Below, piece after piece: positions 52,901-62,753 of a stretch of DNA of 64,000 nt; within the stretch, counting starts at the first letter, position 1; every line of letters starts with the position of its first letter. The position numbers and the translations under genes were made by a program. Under the pieces are notes generated by a model that was not told the origin of the DNA, did not search any database, and saw nothing but the letters and a program-made list of their open reading frames with translations. This DNA comes from Owenia fusiformis (lineage: Eukaryota; Annelida; Polychaeta; Sabellida; Oweniidae), in assembly GCA_903813345.2 (NCBI GenBank), contig CAIIXF020000005.1, forward strand, positions 13,457,375 to 13,521,374, given 5' to 3'.

Positions 52901-55900
52901 TTGCGTGACATTTTCTGTCACGCAAAAAAAACTGGCGTGACTTCAAATTCTTCAGCAAATGCGTGACAAATACGCAAATTGCGGGACAGTTGACAGGCCT
53001 GAAATTCGCGGGATTTCGCGGGACATTTAAGGGATTTGCGTGATTTTTTTTTTATCAAATTCGCGTGATTTCGCGGGACCATTCGAGGGACAAACACCCT
53101 AATTGCGGGACAGTTAACAGGTTTACCAGCAAAAACTTCATAGAGGGACAGATTTTCTAGAAAAAGTGCCCTAAATTTGCGGGATTTCGCGGGACATCCA
53201 CCTAAATTTGCAGGATGTCCCGGGACATTCAAGGGATTTGCGTGATTTGGACTAATGTAAAAGCGTGTAAAAGTACTTGAATCAAACTTTCAGATACTGA
53301 TTAATCAAATATAATGCACCATTACATTGTAACTAAATAAACGTCAACATAATTTCACAAAATACGCATAGAAATATTATTAAACTATTGTTATTTATCA
53401 AAAACAAAAACCATGCTTGAGGTGTGAGTATCGTAATCTAACACGAAATTCAAAAATTTGGAACAATACTTTGCACTTCTCTGCTTCTGGCGTCGTGACC
53501 AACTACTACCATACTGTATGCATGGGCTTTCAATTGAAAGCCCATGATATAGGGGTTCGATTAATCTACATCAAATTATAGGGAATGAGGTTACTTTTCT
53601 AGATAGGGTTTGTAGAAAAACCGGGTACCGGGTAGTAAATCCTCCATGGGTTCAAACTTCTTTTTTTTTTATTCCTTCATTCTTATTTATGTACATGTAA
53701 ATGTAAATATAAATATGTACATGTAAATGTAATGCAATTAATAATATAAATAAAATTTACGTAGACAAACTTGGTACCCGGTCGAAAAACCGGGTACCCA
53801 AAAAACGAAATATACGAATATACAACATAATTAGATCATTAGAAAACGTGTAAGATTTGTTTTGAATTTACAAAAATGTAACTTCCTTCAAAATTGAGCT
53901 AGAAGCTTCAAATAAAAAGCATTTTAAGCCTCTTTTCTTCCTCTATCATCATGGTCATATTTTCATTGGTAATGAAGGGGGAGGAGGTGCGATCGCACCA
54001 TCACACCCTCTCCTGGCTACGCCAATGACATTGTAAGACGATTTGAATAACAAGACAAATCAATTTTACTCTATTTTCAATGAGTTCGTTTATTGGTACG
54101 TGAACATAACCAATGAAAATATGGTCATGACGATAGAGGAAGAAAAGAGCCTTAAAATATGCTTTTTATTTGAAGCTTCTAGCTCAATTTTGAAGGATGT
54201 TACATACATTTTTGTAAATTCAAAACTAATCTTACACGTTTTCTGATAATCTAATTATGTTATACTTGTATATTCGTATTTTTCATTTTTTGGGTACCCG
54301 TTTTTTGACTGGGTACCGGGTACCAAGTTTGAACCCAGCATAGAGGATTTACTACCCGGTACCCGGTTTTTTCTACAAACCCTTTCTAGATATCAGCGTC
54401 CATTTATTGTAACTCGCGTTTGCTAACATTTGCTCAGTTCTGAGATGAAGGCCACACGGATAGTAAAAAGGCCAACTTTGGAACTATTTGTGACCTACAT
54501 CCCTATTGTCGTAATTAAAATGAAAGTTGAACCCTTCCTCTTTATTTTGATACCAAACAACAGCATGCTAGGTACTTAAAATTAGGTAAACTTTACTCCT
54601 CAAAAGTGCAAAAACTTAGCTTCTTATATAAGATAAGATAATCACCATATAGGGGATTGCAACAATTTCGGAAATTCGCGGAGGTCGAAAGCCACATTTG
54701 CGGGACTTCGCGGGACATTGCGGGACACGCGAATTAGCCTTATTTTGATCGAATTCGCGGGATAATCCCGCCATTCGTGGGACACTTGACAGCTCTGATT
54801 TGAACAAATTAATAATGTTTTGAACACAAAAAAATGTTCACTTTGTCAATCCTACTAACATACATACTAATGTACTTGATAATGTGTGGACCTATTTGAA
54901 TTCAATATTTGGGTTTGTGATCTTTTAGATAGTAAAATAAAAAAGACATGCCACGTGGCAGCTGAAACAGCGTATGTGTAAGCAGATAAAAGTAAAATAC
55001 AATAACAGGACGCTAAAAGAAAAGTTAAAGTTAATTATATAGAGCAAGATTAAAATTATTTTAAAAATGTTATCACAAAGTGTTCAAAATAATTAATATT
55101 TCTCTTAAAAAATTAAAAAAAGGGAATATCATACCTTTCTTTGGATTGCTATCGTCTGTTCACAATTTCCTGTTTGCGTTGTATTGATCAACTTCTTTAG
55201 TGAAGGCAAAGTTGATACGTGTCAGAATACAATCAATACAATACTTCAAAGTTGATCGTGACATCTACTGTAAGTTGCTTTAATTTGACGGCTGTTTTAA
55301 TTTGGGGGATTGATGACAACCACCAAATTTTTGAATAAATCCCTTGGGATTCTTTTGCAGGATGAAAATATATGAAAATACCCCACTAAATTGTCAATAT
55401 TGAACTATTTTCGAAGATCTAAATCCACTGCTGGTTGTTTTTTGAAAAATGAGAGCATTATTTGCAACTTTGTATGAACCCTCTAATATCCAAATTAAAT
55501 AGCTGCCAAAATTTCAAAATTTGCCCAATTAGGCCCAATCCGCCAACTTAAAGCAACATACAGTATTTTAAAATATATTTTGTTTATTTTTTAGTATTAC
55601 TAAAAGTATGAAAATGTAGTTTTCTAGTATACAGCTGTTCTGTTAGGGGACAATAGTTATACTTGATAATAGTTATAAGTGTGGAAATATATTTTTCAAT
55701 GGTAGTCCATCTACTGTACTTGCATAAAAGAGTTCTAGTTTCCAGGAAGATATTAAGATGTTAAATGGACTCCTATAGATCAAAATCAGTGCCTTTTCAA
55801 AATTTTAAGAGGCTCTACCCCATTCTCTCTTGAAATCAGATCATCATTTTTCCTGATCCACATCTCTCGTGACATTGGGAGTCTCAATGTCTGTTGTATA

Positions 55901-58900
55901 AGACTGGCATCTATAACTGATATCAATTTCTAACAGTATATGCAGTCTAATAAATAGCTTACAATAACCACAAAAATTGAAATGTACATGTTTAAACTTA
56001 TTGTATTAAAATGTCCTTTATTTTTATTTGGACAACAGCAGCTTTAAAGGAACATTCCTGGTCAAACCTTTTCTATCCTGATGTGATAGCTATAATCATA
56101 TATATACTTTCCATATTTAGCAAAACACCAGGAAATGTTTAATATAGTCAATATTGATAATTTAAAAATGTAGTGCTCATTTCCAGAGTAAGCTGCCATC
56201 TTTTAAGATTTTACTCAGGAAGTGATGTCATCGACTCTCAACTTCCATGACCTTGCATATAACAGTATAGGGAAGTAGCACAAAATCACTTCTAGACAAG
56301 TGGTTCTTACCTTATGTGCAAAAATATTTTCAGAGTTTGTCAGCTTAGAATAATAGAAGAGACTTATAGAAGGATTAAATCATAGACAAAATTGAAAAAG
56401 AATGCACAGCTGGTTTTTGTAATTCTTAATAGCTCCTTATAATGTCATATGCAAAGTTGAGAGTCGATGACATCACTTCCTGAGTGAAATACTAAAAGAT
56501 GGCAGCCTACTGGAATTCAGCACTACATTTTCAAGTGATCAATATTGACTATATTAAAACATTTTTCCCTGTTTTGCTAAATATGGAAAGTATATATATG
56601 GTTATAGCTACCATATTAGGAGAAAAATGGTCTGGCCAGGAATGTTCCTTTAAGTTTATTACTTATATCAATTCAGACTACATGTTAAGGCTGGTTATGT
56701 GAACTAAATAATGCAAAATAAAACTAAAACTTTCACAACTGTTACTTGGTTTGTTTCAGATTCTGTTGATGATGTCACAGAATGCCAGGATGAGGAGGAA
56801 GAAATTGATTGGCAGCTGCCGCAGACACCATATCAACCCAAACTTACAACAGAGGGGCCTCAGTATGGATTTGCAAACCAGAAATCTGGTGTTTTTAAAC
56901 GTCTTGAGGTGAGTTTCACTATTATTCATTCCATTTTAATTCTTTGTCCATATGCTTTTTCACTTACTGTACTTCTACTTAATTTGGTGACCGTTTTAAT
57001 TTGGCACATCCGCCAAATTTCATAAGTCCACCAAATTAAGTCGCAGCCAAATTCCTCGGTTATTTTAGTGCCATGTAAATGAGTACCATTAGTACATTGT
57101 AATATTACAAGTCTGCCAAATTAAATAGCTGCCAAATGCTCACAACAGCGAATCTGCCAAAAATAAGTCATGCCAAATGAAGTAGAAGTACAGTACATGT
57201 AGTTGATTTAAATATCTTTCCTTCAGGAAGGACCCCTCCCCCATCCAGATATGTTCACAACCTCAATTTGTGATATATCTGACACAAATAAATCCCATGC
57301 CAAATGTGAGTGAATAAAACAAAAATTCTCCCTACAGTTTTGGTTGTATACAGTAGCTGTATACATTTCCATAATAAAGTTCAAATTAATTAAAACATGG
57401 CTTGTCTCTGGTTTAATGACAGTCCAAAGTTGGCATAAGTAAAACATGGGGTGTTAATCCACAATGTACATGACTATCTTTAAGCCTAAGCAAGACTGTA
57501 TGATACTTTCCTATGGGAACTGTTTTAAAATGTGTTATGTGTAGATTTTGTCCATTATGGCACAAAACACACAAATTAACATATTAATTATTTTGAGACA
57601 GTCTTCAAACTGTCCTTAACACTATGGTCCTTAACACAACAATAAAATATTCACTGCTTTTAAAAACTGATCACTTTATAGGCCCCTTTATACCGAACTA
57701 TATTGATTTATTGCAGAGTGAATTCTTGGAGATCCTTGACATTAAGAATCCTGAGACTTTGACCCCACATGAAAGGCGGCAACAGCGAATAGAGAATGAA
57801 AACTCACATTTTGATGAGGAGTATTATTTGTAAGTAAGCTCATAATAATTTGAAGCAAATGCGTGAGATATACGCAATTCATGTGAAAATTCCGAACGAA
57901 CTGTGTTCAATTTTTTTGGCATTCGTTTTTTATGTTTCCGCGCTTATTTTTTGATGGTCTTTCGATGATGTTTTTTTTTTTATGTTAACCTTTTTATAGT
58001 ATTTGATTATTTGGTTTCTTATCTCAGAGCAGATTTGTTCTATGATGACAATGTACAGAGGATCATTGCATACAAATCCCCATGGTTGGCTGAGTATAGA
58101 GCTTGGAAAAAAGGTGAAAATATTGGTAAGTGTTTGAGTTTGACTTTAAATTATGAGAAATTAGACAAATCAAGATGCTGCAGTGCTGCAAACAAGGATT
58201 GCTAAATCAAACAAACTGTTTTCAATGAACATGTTGGTATTTGAATTGTTAAAATGTGATTATTAGTAGTTTTCCAGCCGTACCAACACACATGCTGCCC
58301 CCTATTTATTCATCTATATTGCAATTGATCAGTTTGATTTAGCGGGGGGATTTTACACGGTCGTGGATTGTTTCATGTATTACAATTTACTAACGTAATG
58401 CCATGATATTCTTTCAGTTGAATTGAGTGAAATTGACAAGGAGAAAATGTTGAAACTTCCCCGTAAAGAATACCTTCTTGATGCACATATAGAGCGCCAT
58501 CTATATTTAGGACTGGTGGACCTGATGTTTGCCTATGCATACAACCATAGAATCACAGAGGGGGAGAACTCTGTTGAGTCAGGATGGACTATAAGCAAAT
58601 TGAGCGCCACACTATCATGTTTTGAGGTAGAATATTTTAAAAGTGCTTAACATTGTACCAAAAACATGGAATGAATTTTTTTGATGTTTTTATTTCTACT
58701 TCATGGGGGCTAAGCTGGACATGAAATTTTCTTTTGTGTCCTGAAATGAAATGGTCCATTACACTAGGAATTCGGAAAATAAATATGACCATGGTTTAAT
58801 TTTTCTTGATGTGATTTCAGACCTATAGCAGCTTATTTGATGTGTGTCTAGCATGTCATCGTAGAGCAATGTGTTTCCCACTACATCGTCATTGGAAACT

Positions 58901-61900
58901 AACCAATAAAGTATTCAAAGATATGAAACAGATCTTCGCATTAGGTGGGTACCAGGCACATATTATCACCTGTCAATCATTTTTAATACATATCAATTAA
59001 TTTCTGTACTGTTTCAACATGATCCGAGTCATAACATCCCAAATATATGATCTGTTAGAGATCTTTATGGTATCTTGAGATAAAATCTCCCAATTCCCCA
59101 GATTCAGAATAAATCAGCTAATGTAAAATCCATTACAGACCTAAACACTGAACATCACAGGCTACTTGACTTGACTTAATTACATATAGGTACAAATGTA
59201 CACTAAAAACTGCCAAGTGGAACACCTCTGTAAGAGATCCCTCTGTGAGTGGAACAAATTTATCAGTGGAACGTGCGGATTCCGGAATGTACTAAAAACC
59301 CTTCGACCCTACGACCTACGACTTACAGGGTGTCAAGAATTTTTGGAATATATTTTTATAAAAACCCTGTGACCTTCAATTTCTCAGTCCATATGAAGTT
59401 GCTGGAAATATTACTATGTTTATAGAACTTCAGAATCGGTCCCTGGGGAGTGTAAGATATTTGTTGTATTCAAGCACATAATTTTGAATGTGAACGTTTC
59501 TTACCTCCTCAGTAAAAATATTTGTGCTTTTCCCATCACATTGTAACAGTGGCGCATCGTGCATATTTTTAGGAGGTCAAATTAAATTTTATACATGTAT
59601 ATAGTTTTAAGAGAACTGTCTTTTGATTTTATCAATTTTGATTCAATTTGGATTTGTATAGAATCTAAAGCCAACTAAATAAGTAGGGCCATAAGAAGTA
59701 GATTCTTTGTTTTGCGTCCTACAAAATCTAAAGCATGCAAGGGTACAAGGAAAATAAACTCAAGAAAAGTTCAAACTTGCAAGCTAGGTCACATCAGGCC
59801 GGTTCGTATAACCAGCTTTTGCCAATTAAGGGCTCACTTTTCAAAAGGATCAAGGGGTGAACATTTGACAATTTTCAAGTGGCCCAGAATCACTTAGCCG
59901 AATGCCCCCTCCCCCCAAATAAATACATTTTAAGGGCATAAAGGTTTAGTTACTACAAACACATCTATACAATAATATTTATCAAACATAGATATGAAAC
60001 ATTTCAGAACTAGATAACAGCAACGCAGAGGTGTAGCAAATCCCATCGAACTTTTGATCTCAAAATCATTCCACTACTTTTCAAGTTTTAGTAAAAAAGT
60101 AAAATAACAGACTTTAAAATAGAGGCCTATTTTCAAAATGGCCACCTAGCCAATGCGCCATGCTTATGAGTATTAACATATCAAATGAGAAAAAAATCTG
60201 TCCACTACTTTTCGAGTTAAAAATGCAAAATAACACACATTAAGTTAAAAGCCATTTTTCAAAATGGCTGCCTACTTGCCAAAGTGTCATAAGATAGTGT
60301 CCCATACTTATGAGTATACTCATATTAAAGCAGATATTTGGACATGTTTTCTCATCAGTAGTGTGAAAAGTATTTCACTCTAACGATCGTTATAGCTGCT
60401 TAATAAGCAATATTCGAACTGGTTGTGACGTTATTGGCCCCCACATGATCTCTCACTGGTCCCCACGTGGCCCTTTTGGTCCATTAGATCATGACGTCAT
60501 AATGCCAAAATGTTTTGTTATTTGTTTACACAACAATCTATGGTTGCCGTGACGTTGTGATTACTATGGAACCAATAAACCAAAGCTATATTTTGTATAT
60601 GACGTTACTAATCATGTGGGGGCCAATTTGATTTATCAGTTAGTTTTGTTTCGTTATCTATGACTGTTAGCAGTTATCTAACATTTATTTTATAATGGCT
60701 ATCGCAAGAACTCTACGGTGGGCTTACAATGGAAAAAAACGTATTTTTGTAGCTGCAAGTTGAGAAAAGCTATTTCAGTTGTCCTTTAAATATAAAAAAT
60801 CGTGCCAAAGCCCATTACTCTTTCCAGTTACAGCAACTTAGAATTTTGACGCACATCAAATTGTCAGATATTTCCGATTCTGATTGAACGAAACGTGATG
60901 GTACGTTCAGACCCTTGGGGTTGCTATTTGGAAGTGATTGTTTTTTCTGATTTGCTTAAAATCTTGCAAGCAAAGGAATGCACTTAAACAAATAATCTAA
61001 TTCTTATGGCCTAGTCTGAATTAGTGTGTTTGTTAATTTCCGGCCGATAGGCATAGAAGATAATCATTCATTTTCAGTTATTCATGTTCTTTCTGGTCAA
61101 ATATAGAGTAAAAGTCATTTAATCCATTAATCATGAGAACTATTTCTTAAATTATCGGTGATTTAAGCTTTTTAATGGTGTATAAAACTTAGTAATTGGT
61201 CTTATATTTCTAGAGATATTGTAATTTGAAAAGAGTGTTTTTCAGCGCGATTCTTATATTCTTTACGCAATTCAGCTGCACTATTCACACCTTTGATTGA
61301 TAGGCTCACAGTAGATTATGAATTCTTTGAAGTGACAATGTTTTGACATGTACAAACCTTCCTTATTCATAAATATTCATATCGTCATAGTTACATTTCC
61401 TTTTATGACCAGAAATTCTAGAGTTCTCACGATTTCGGCTAAGTCTAATAACCATCATATTTGTAATGTGTGTGGGGTTGATAACAAGAGGACTGGGTAC
61501 CAACTATGTTTCCATTGAAAGAGTACATACAAAACATTTTCCGATTAGGTAGATTAAATCCTACGGGGAGCTCAAGTTGGAACTATACATAATCATTTAG
61601 AAAACTGGACTGGGAAATCAGAGGTCGAAGGGTTTTTCAGAAAAATATGTTCCAAAAATTCTTGACACCCAGTAAGTCGTAGGGTCGAAGGGTCATAGGT
61701 CGAAGGGTTTTTAGTACACTCGACTGTGTTAAATGAACCTCTGTGAGTGTGACCCTTTCCACATGTGTTCCAAGTACACAGGTTTTTGTGTCATATTGTT
61801 ATGTTCTCCAACTTTTTTGTGGATGGTATTCAGCGGTGGTGTTTGGTGGTTAGCACTCTGCGCTCAACATCTGTAACAAATGGCAGGTTTTAACATTTTG

Positions 61901-62753
61901 CATGTTAATGCCTCCATGCCTTGTACTATAATTTGATTTCAGGGAAGACAAGGCTGCTGAAGTGTTTGCTAGAGATCCACTCCATATTCATGGAGAGTGA
62001 CCCCAGGTATATCCTGAATGACCTCTACATCACAGACTATTGCGTATGGATACAATCGGTCAGCTCAAATAAACTAGAGTCATTTGCAACAAGTCTGGCA
62101 GAGGTAGGATGATTTATGAATGATTGTTTCCTCATAGTATTACGTGCAATACAAAATTGTGTAATGATTCGATCAAATGCTTTAATATGTACTTTTCACT
62201 TGGTTTTGTAACACTTTGAGAAAAAGTATGATCCCTAGCTTAGTGTTCCTGTAAGTCATGCAAATTTTTTTCAAATTTCAAATTCACCCCTATAATGCCT
62301 GGGTCGCATTTGCTCAGATCCATCGGCCGGCGCCTGGCAGATTGAGTGTTTTGCTCAATATTGTATTCAATTTTGTTTTGAACAAAATACTCAATCGGCC
62401 GGGCGCTGTAGTGAAAATTGGAGCAAATGTGACCAAGGCATAAAAGAAAACCATTTCACTAGGGAGTTTTGACTTTTTCAAAAAGTGTGCAGCATGACTT
62501 TGAACCACATCTGTTCACTTTAAAATTTATATTCCAGGTTGAGGTCAGCAAAGAGGATGTGAACTTTGACCTTGTTGAACTTGAGCAAGCAGCCTCATTG
62601 GTTCAATCTGAGGAGAACACAATTGATTCTATGACATCACAAACAGAACAATTGAATATACACACACCTAGCCATACAGGCTCTGGAGACAATACAGAGA
62701 ATAGTAAGGCTACCAGCCATGGGCTAGAATCCCCTGGTATTGACTCTAGGTGA
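40959..62753 (+). CDS. SHQ1: SHQ1, H/ACA ribonucleoprotein assembly factor
   Basis: Eleven coding exons join in frame: 40959-41033, 41422-41489, 41879-41943, 44418-44555, 56760-56908, 57717-57829, 58028-58125, 58418-58626, 58821-58944, 61943-62103 and 62538-62753, giving 471 residues (human SHQ1 is 577). SHQ1 is the chaperone that holds dyskerin/NAP57 before H/ACA snoRNP and telomerase RNP assembly. Residues 1 to about 90 form the N-terminal CS (p23-like) domain, with [28 protein letters not shown] and PKETPGE. The C-terminal SHQ1 domain is recognisable by [46 protein letters not shown] and [16 protein letters not shown]. The last exon is a variable acidic/Ser-Thr tail, shorter than in human. 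The ATG lies 18 bases inside an exon that starts at an acceptor (40941), so a 5' non-coding exon lies upstream. Intron 4 is 12.2 kb and holds other genes and repeats. Confidence 0.96.
41241..41362. mobile_element. Divergent member of the CAGTAAAACCTG MITE family
   Basis: ACAAAACCTGTGTACAGTGAAC at the left and GTTCATTAGAAAGAGGTTTTCAC at the right are imperfect inverted ends, with an interior resembling the other copies. It lies in SHQ1 intron 1 of the coding part. Confidence 0.45.
42056..42806. mobile_element. TIR element in SHQ1 intron 3 carrying a CACCCCCC-rich interior
   Basis: GATGAGCCAAAAAAGGTAAC at the left is matched inverted by GTTACCTTTTTTGGCTCACT at the right. The interior (42310-42560) has repeated CGCACCCCCC and GGCTACGCCCCTG motifs. 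It also has a stretch (CTTTTTATTTGAAGCTTCTA) shared with both arms of the foldback element at 53598-54390. Confidence 0.6.
43189..44034 (-). mobile_element. LINE (non-LTR retrotransposon) 3' fragment, C-terminal part of the polymerase ORF
   Basis: An open frame of 281 codons on the minus strand carries the region C-terminal to the reverse transcriptase of CR1/L2-like non-LTR elements. It contains [27 protein letters not shown] and the cysteine/histidine cluster [20 protein letters not shown]. The RT catalytic core is absent, so the copy is 5'-truncated, as usual for LINEs. It lies in SHQ1 intron 3, antisense to the host gene. A T-rich low-complexity stretch (44150-44215) lies on its truncated 5' side. 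The subfamily assignment is by motif resemblance only. Confidence 0.8.
45329..46511 (-). CDS. TRIM/RBCC-type RING E3 ligase-like gene, single exon, with a one-base frameshift
   Basis: Reading on the minus strand from the ATG at 46511 ([15 protein letters not shown]), the frame enters a C3HC4 RING finger (CPICLQTV) and is lost at a run of four A (plus-strand T 46421-46424). One base fewer restores the RING ([13 protein letters not shown], then FTCPVC) and an open frame to 45329, about 393 codons in all. After the RING come a B-box1-like zinc module ([11 protein letters not shown]...CKECAEYLC) and a B-box2 ([13 protein letters not shown]...[14 protein letters not shown]). A coiled-coil B-box C-terminal region and a Ser/Thr-rich tail follow, with no NHL, filamin or B30.2 domain. 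TRIM proteins of this layout are usually ubiquitin ligases. The coding part has no introns and lies antisense inside SHQ1 intron 4. A possible acceptor precedes a 5'UTR at about 46566, and a candidate AATAAA lies at about 44837-44842. The indel may be a sequencing error in a homopolymer or a real disabling mutation. Confidence 0.8.
47091..48604 (+). mobile_element. LINE reverse-transcriptase fragment (5'-truncated, RT core plus C-terminal region)
   Basis: An ORF of 492 codons from 47126, extended in frame to about 47097 ([16 protein letters not shown]), encodes a non-LTR reverse transcriptase. It shows motif A ([15 protein letters not shown]), [14 protein letters not shown], the catalytic YADD (MYADDIAL) and a C-terminal Cys/His cluster ([19 protein letters not shown]). 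The usual AFD of motif A reads AFG; the catalytic Asp two positions after Y is kept. Upstream of NGFRKK the frame has a stop, so the copy is 5'-truncated and cannot be autonomous. Its stop codon falls where a TIR element begins (48602), which suggests the C-terminus was cut by that insertion. It lies in SHQ1 intron 4, in the sense orientation. Its C-terminal motifs resemble those of the fragment at 43189-44034, so both may belong to related families. Confidence 0.88.
48602..48886. mobile_element. TIR element (MITE-like) abutting the LINE fragment
   Basis: The left end (AAGTTCAATTTTACACCA, then TCAATGTGTCC, GGCCAT and TTAACAGCA) is repeated inverted at the right end (TGGTGTAAAATTGAACTT at about 48868-48885). 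Arms are about 70 bp with a few mismatches, in an element of about 285 bp with no ORF. It supplies the stop codon of the LINE ORF at 48604. Confidence 0.7.
49359..49665 (-). mobile_element. Double-hairpin repeat element, copy B
   Basis: This is the inverted counterpart of 29788-30094, in SHQ1 intron 4. Stem 2 pairs 49418-49442 with 49486-49510 (25 of 25 positions). Stem 1 pairs 49531-49568 with 49627-49664 (38 of 38 positions), a perfect palindromic pair of arms with a 58-bp loop. TTTATCGTATGATC at the left end is matched by GATCACACGATAAA at 49512-49525, so the stem-2 module also has its own terminal inverted repeat. Confidence 0.85.
49770..50205. repeat. Inverted repeat with G-rich/C-rich ends
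   Basis: GGGGAGGCATCAAAAGATCA and ACTAAATAAATCTAGTTT (about 49773-49845) recur inverted at about 50100-50195, each next to a G-rich run. The arms are about 80 bp. A long open frame crossing this region (49533-50009) is explained by repeats and is not called a gene. Confidence 0.6.
51769..51958 (+). repeat. Direct duplication of about 65 bp at 125-bp spacing
   Basis: AGGTCAAAAAGTT, TTGCTTCAAATTGATTAAAT and TTCAAAATCATCTA occur in the same order at about 51769-51831 and 51894-51957. Confidence 0.75.
52425..53240 (+). repeat. GC-rich repeat block with GCGGGACA and GCGTGACA motifs
   Basis: Many variants of TTCGCGGGATTTCGCGGGAC and GCAAATGCGTGACAAATACG recur at irregular spacing, in sharp contrast to the AT-rich surroundings. 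A shorter block of the same type is at 54660-54790. A (CACCTTTGGCCAAANTTTGA)n-like stretch occupies 52565-52660. Related sequence is inverted at about 39523-39750 and direct at 57852-57945. Small open frames here are repeat-derived. Confidence 0.7.
52696..52720 (+). repeat. Run of 25 G
   Basis: An uninterrupted G homopolymer lies inside the GC-rich repeat block. Its true length is uncertain because such runs are hard to sequence. Confidence 0.85.
53598..54390. mobile_element. Foldback element with CCGGGTACCGGGT ends (793 bp)
   Basis: TCTAGATAGGGTTTGTAGAA then ACCGGGTACCGGGTAGTAAA is complementary to the right end (to TCTAGA at 54390) over about 60 bp. After a spacer, the arms pair again through GGTACCCGGTC, AAGCTTCAAATAAAAAGCAT and GACCATATTTTCATTGG. 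The whole element can fold into one long hairpin. The centre (about 53990-54020) contains GTGCGATCGCACC. It lies in SHQ1 intron 4. Confidence 0.75.
55266..55565. mobile_element. TA-flanked CTGTA-type MITE, copy 2 (SHQ1 intron 4)
   Basis: TACTGTAAGTTGCTTTAATT with GACGG is matched inverted by CCGCCAACTTAAAGCAACATACAGTA at the right end. It is 300 bp with no ORF. TA on both sides fits a TA target duplication. Confidence 0.65.
56044..56653. mobile_element. Foldback element with about 215-bp arms just upstream of SHQ1 exon 5
   Basis: TTAAAGGAACATTCCTGGTC at the left is complementary to the right end (to AATGTTCCTTTAA at 56653). Pairing continues through TATATATACTTTCCATATTT, AAGCTGCCATCTTTTA and GATGTCATCGACTCTCAACT. 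The loop is about 175 bp. The element ends 106 bp before the exon 5 acceptor. Confidence 0.8.
56965..57195. mobile_element. TA-flanked CTGTA-type MITE, copy 3 (SHQ1 intron 5)
   Basis: TACTGTACTTCTACTTAATT at the left is the complement of the right end AAGTAGAAGTACAGTA with one mismatch in about 23. The 231-bp element is rich in TGCCAAATTAA-type motifs. It lies about 55 bp downstream of SHQ1 exon 5. Confidence 0.7.
59201..61790. mobile_element. CAGTAAAACCTG-family MITE split by a 2.4-kb insertion
   Basis: The left part (59201-59288: CACTAAAAACTG, GTGGAACACCTCTGTAAG) and the right part (61718-61790: GAACCTCTGTGAGTG, ending CAGGTTTTTGTG) together give about 161 bp. That matches the 178-bp copies elsewhere. 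The 2429-bp TIR element lies between the halves. Confidence 0.65.
59289..61717. mobile_element. 2.4-kb TIR element nested in a MITE, SHQ1 intron 9
   Basis: The left end (GTACTAAAAACCCTTCGACC, then GGGTGTCAAGAATTTTTGGAA) recurs inverted at 61620-61717, giving imperfect TIRs of about 85-97 bp; one arm has an extra CTTCGACC unit. An inner inverted repeat (TTGGCCCCCACATGAT near 60433, complement near 60610) is also present. There is no ORF above about 60 codons, so it is non-autonomous or decayed. Confidence 0.7.

Larger units (their letters stand above)
44556..56759. other. SHQ1 intron 4 (12.2 kb), host of a nested gene and many repeats
   Basis: From left to right it holds the antisense TRIM gene, a LINE fragment with an abutting TIR element, double-hairpin copy B, a G-rich inverted repeat, a duplication, the GC-rich block and three foldback or TIR elements. 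Nothing else of coding character was recognised. The remaining stretches (for example 50210-51760 and 54800-55260) are featureless AT-rich DNA. Confidence 0.75.

Noticed and set aside
61845-61885. tRNA A-box-like sequence TGGTTAGCACTCTGCG, possibly a SINE head
   Set aside because: No B box at the right distance and no cloverleaf could be drawn.
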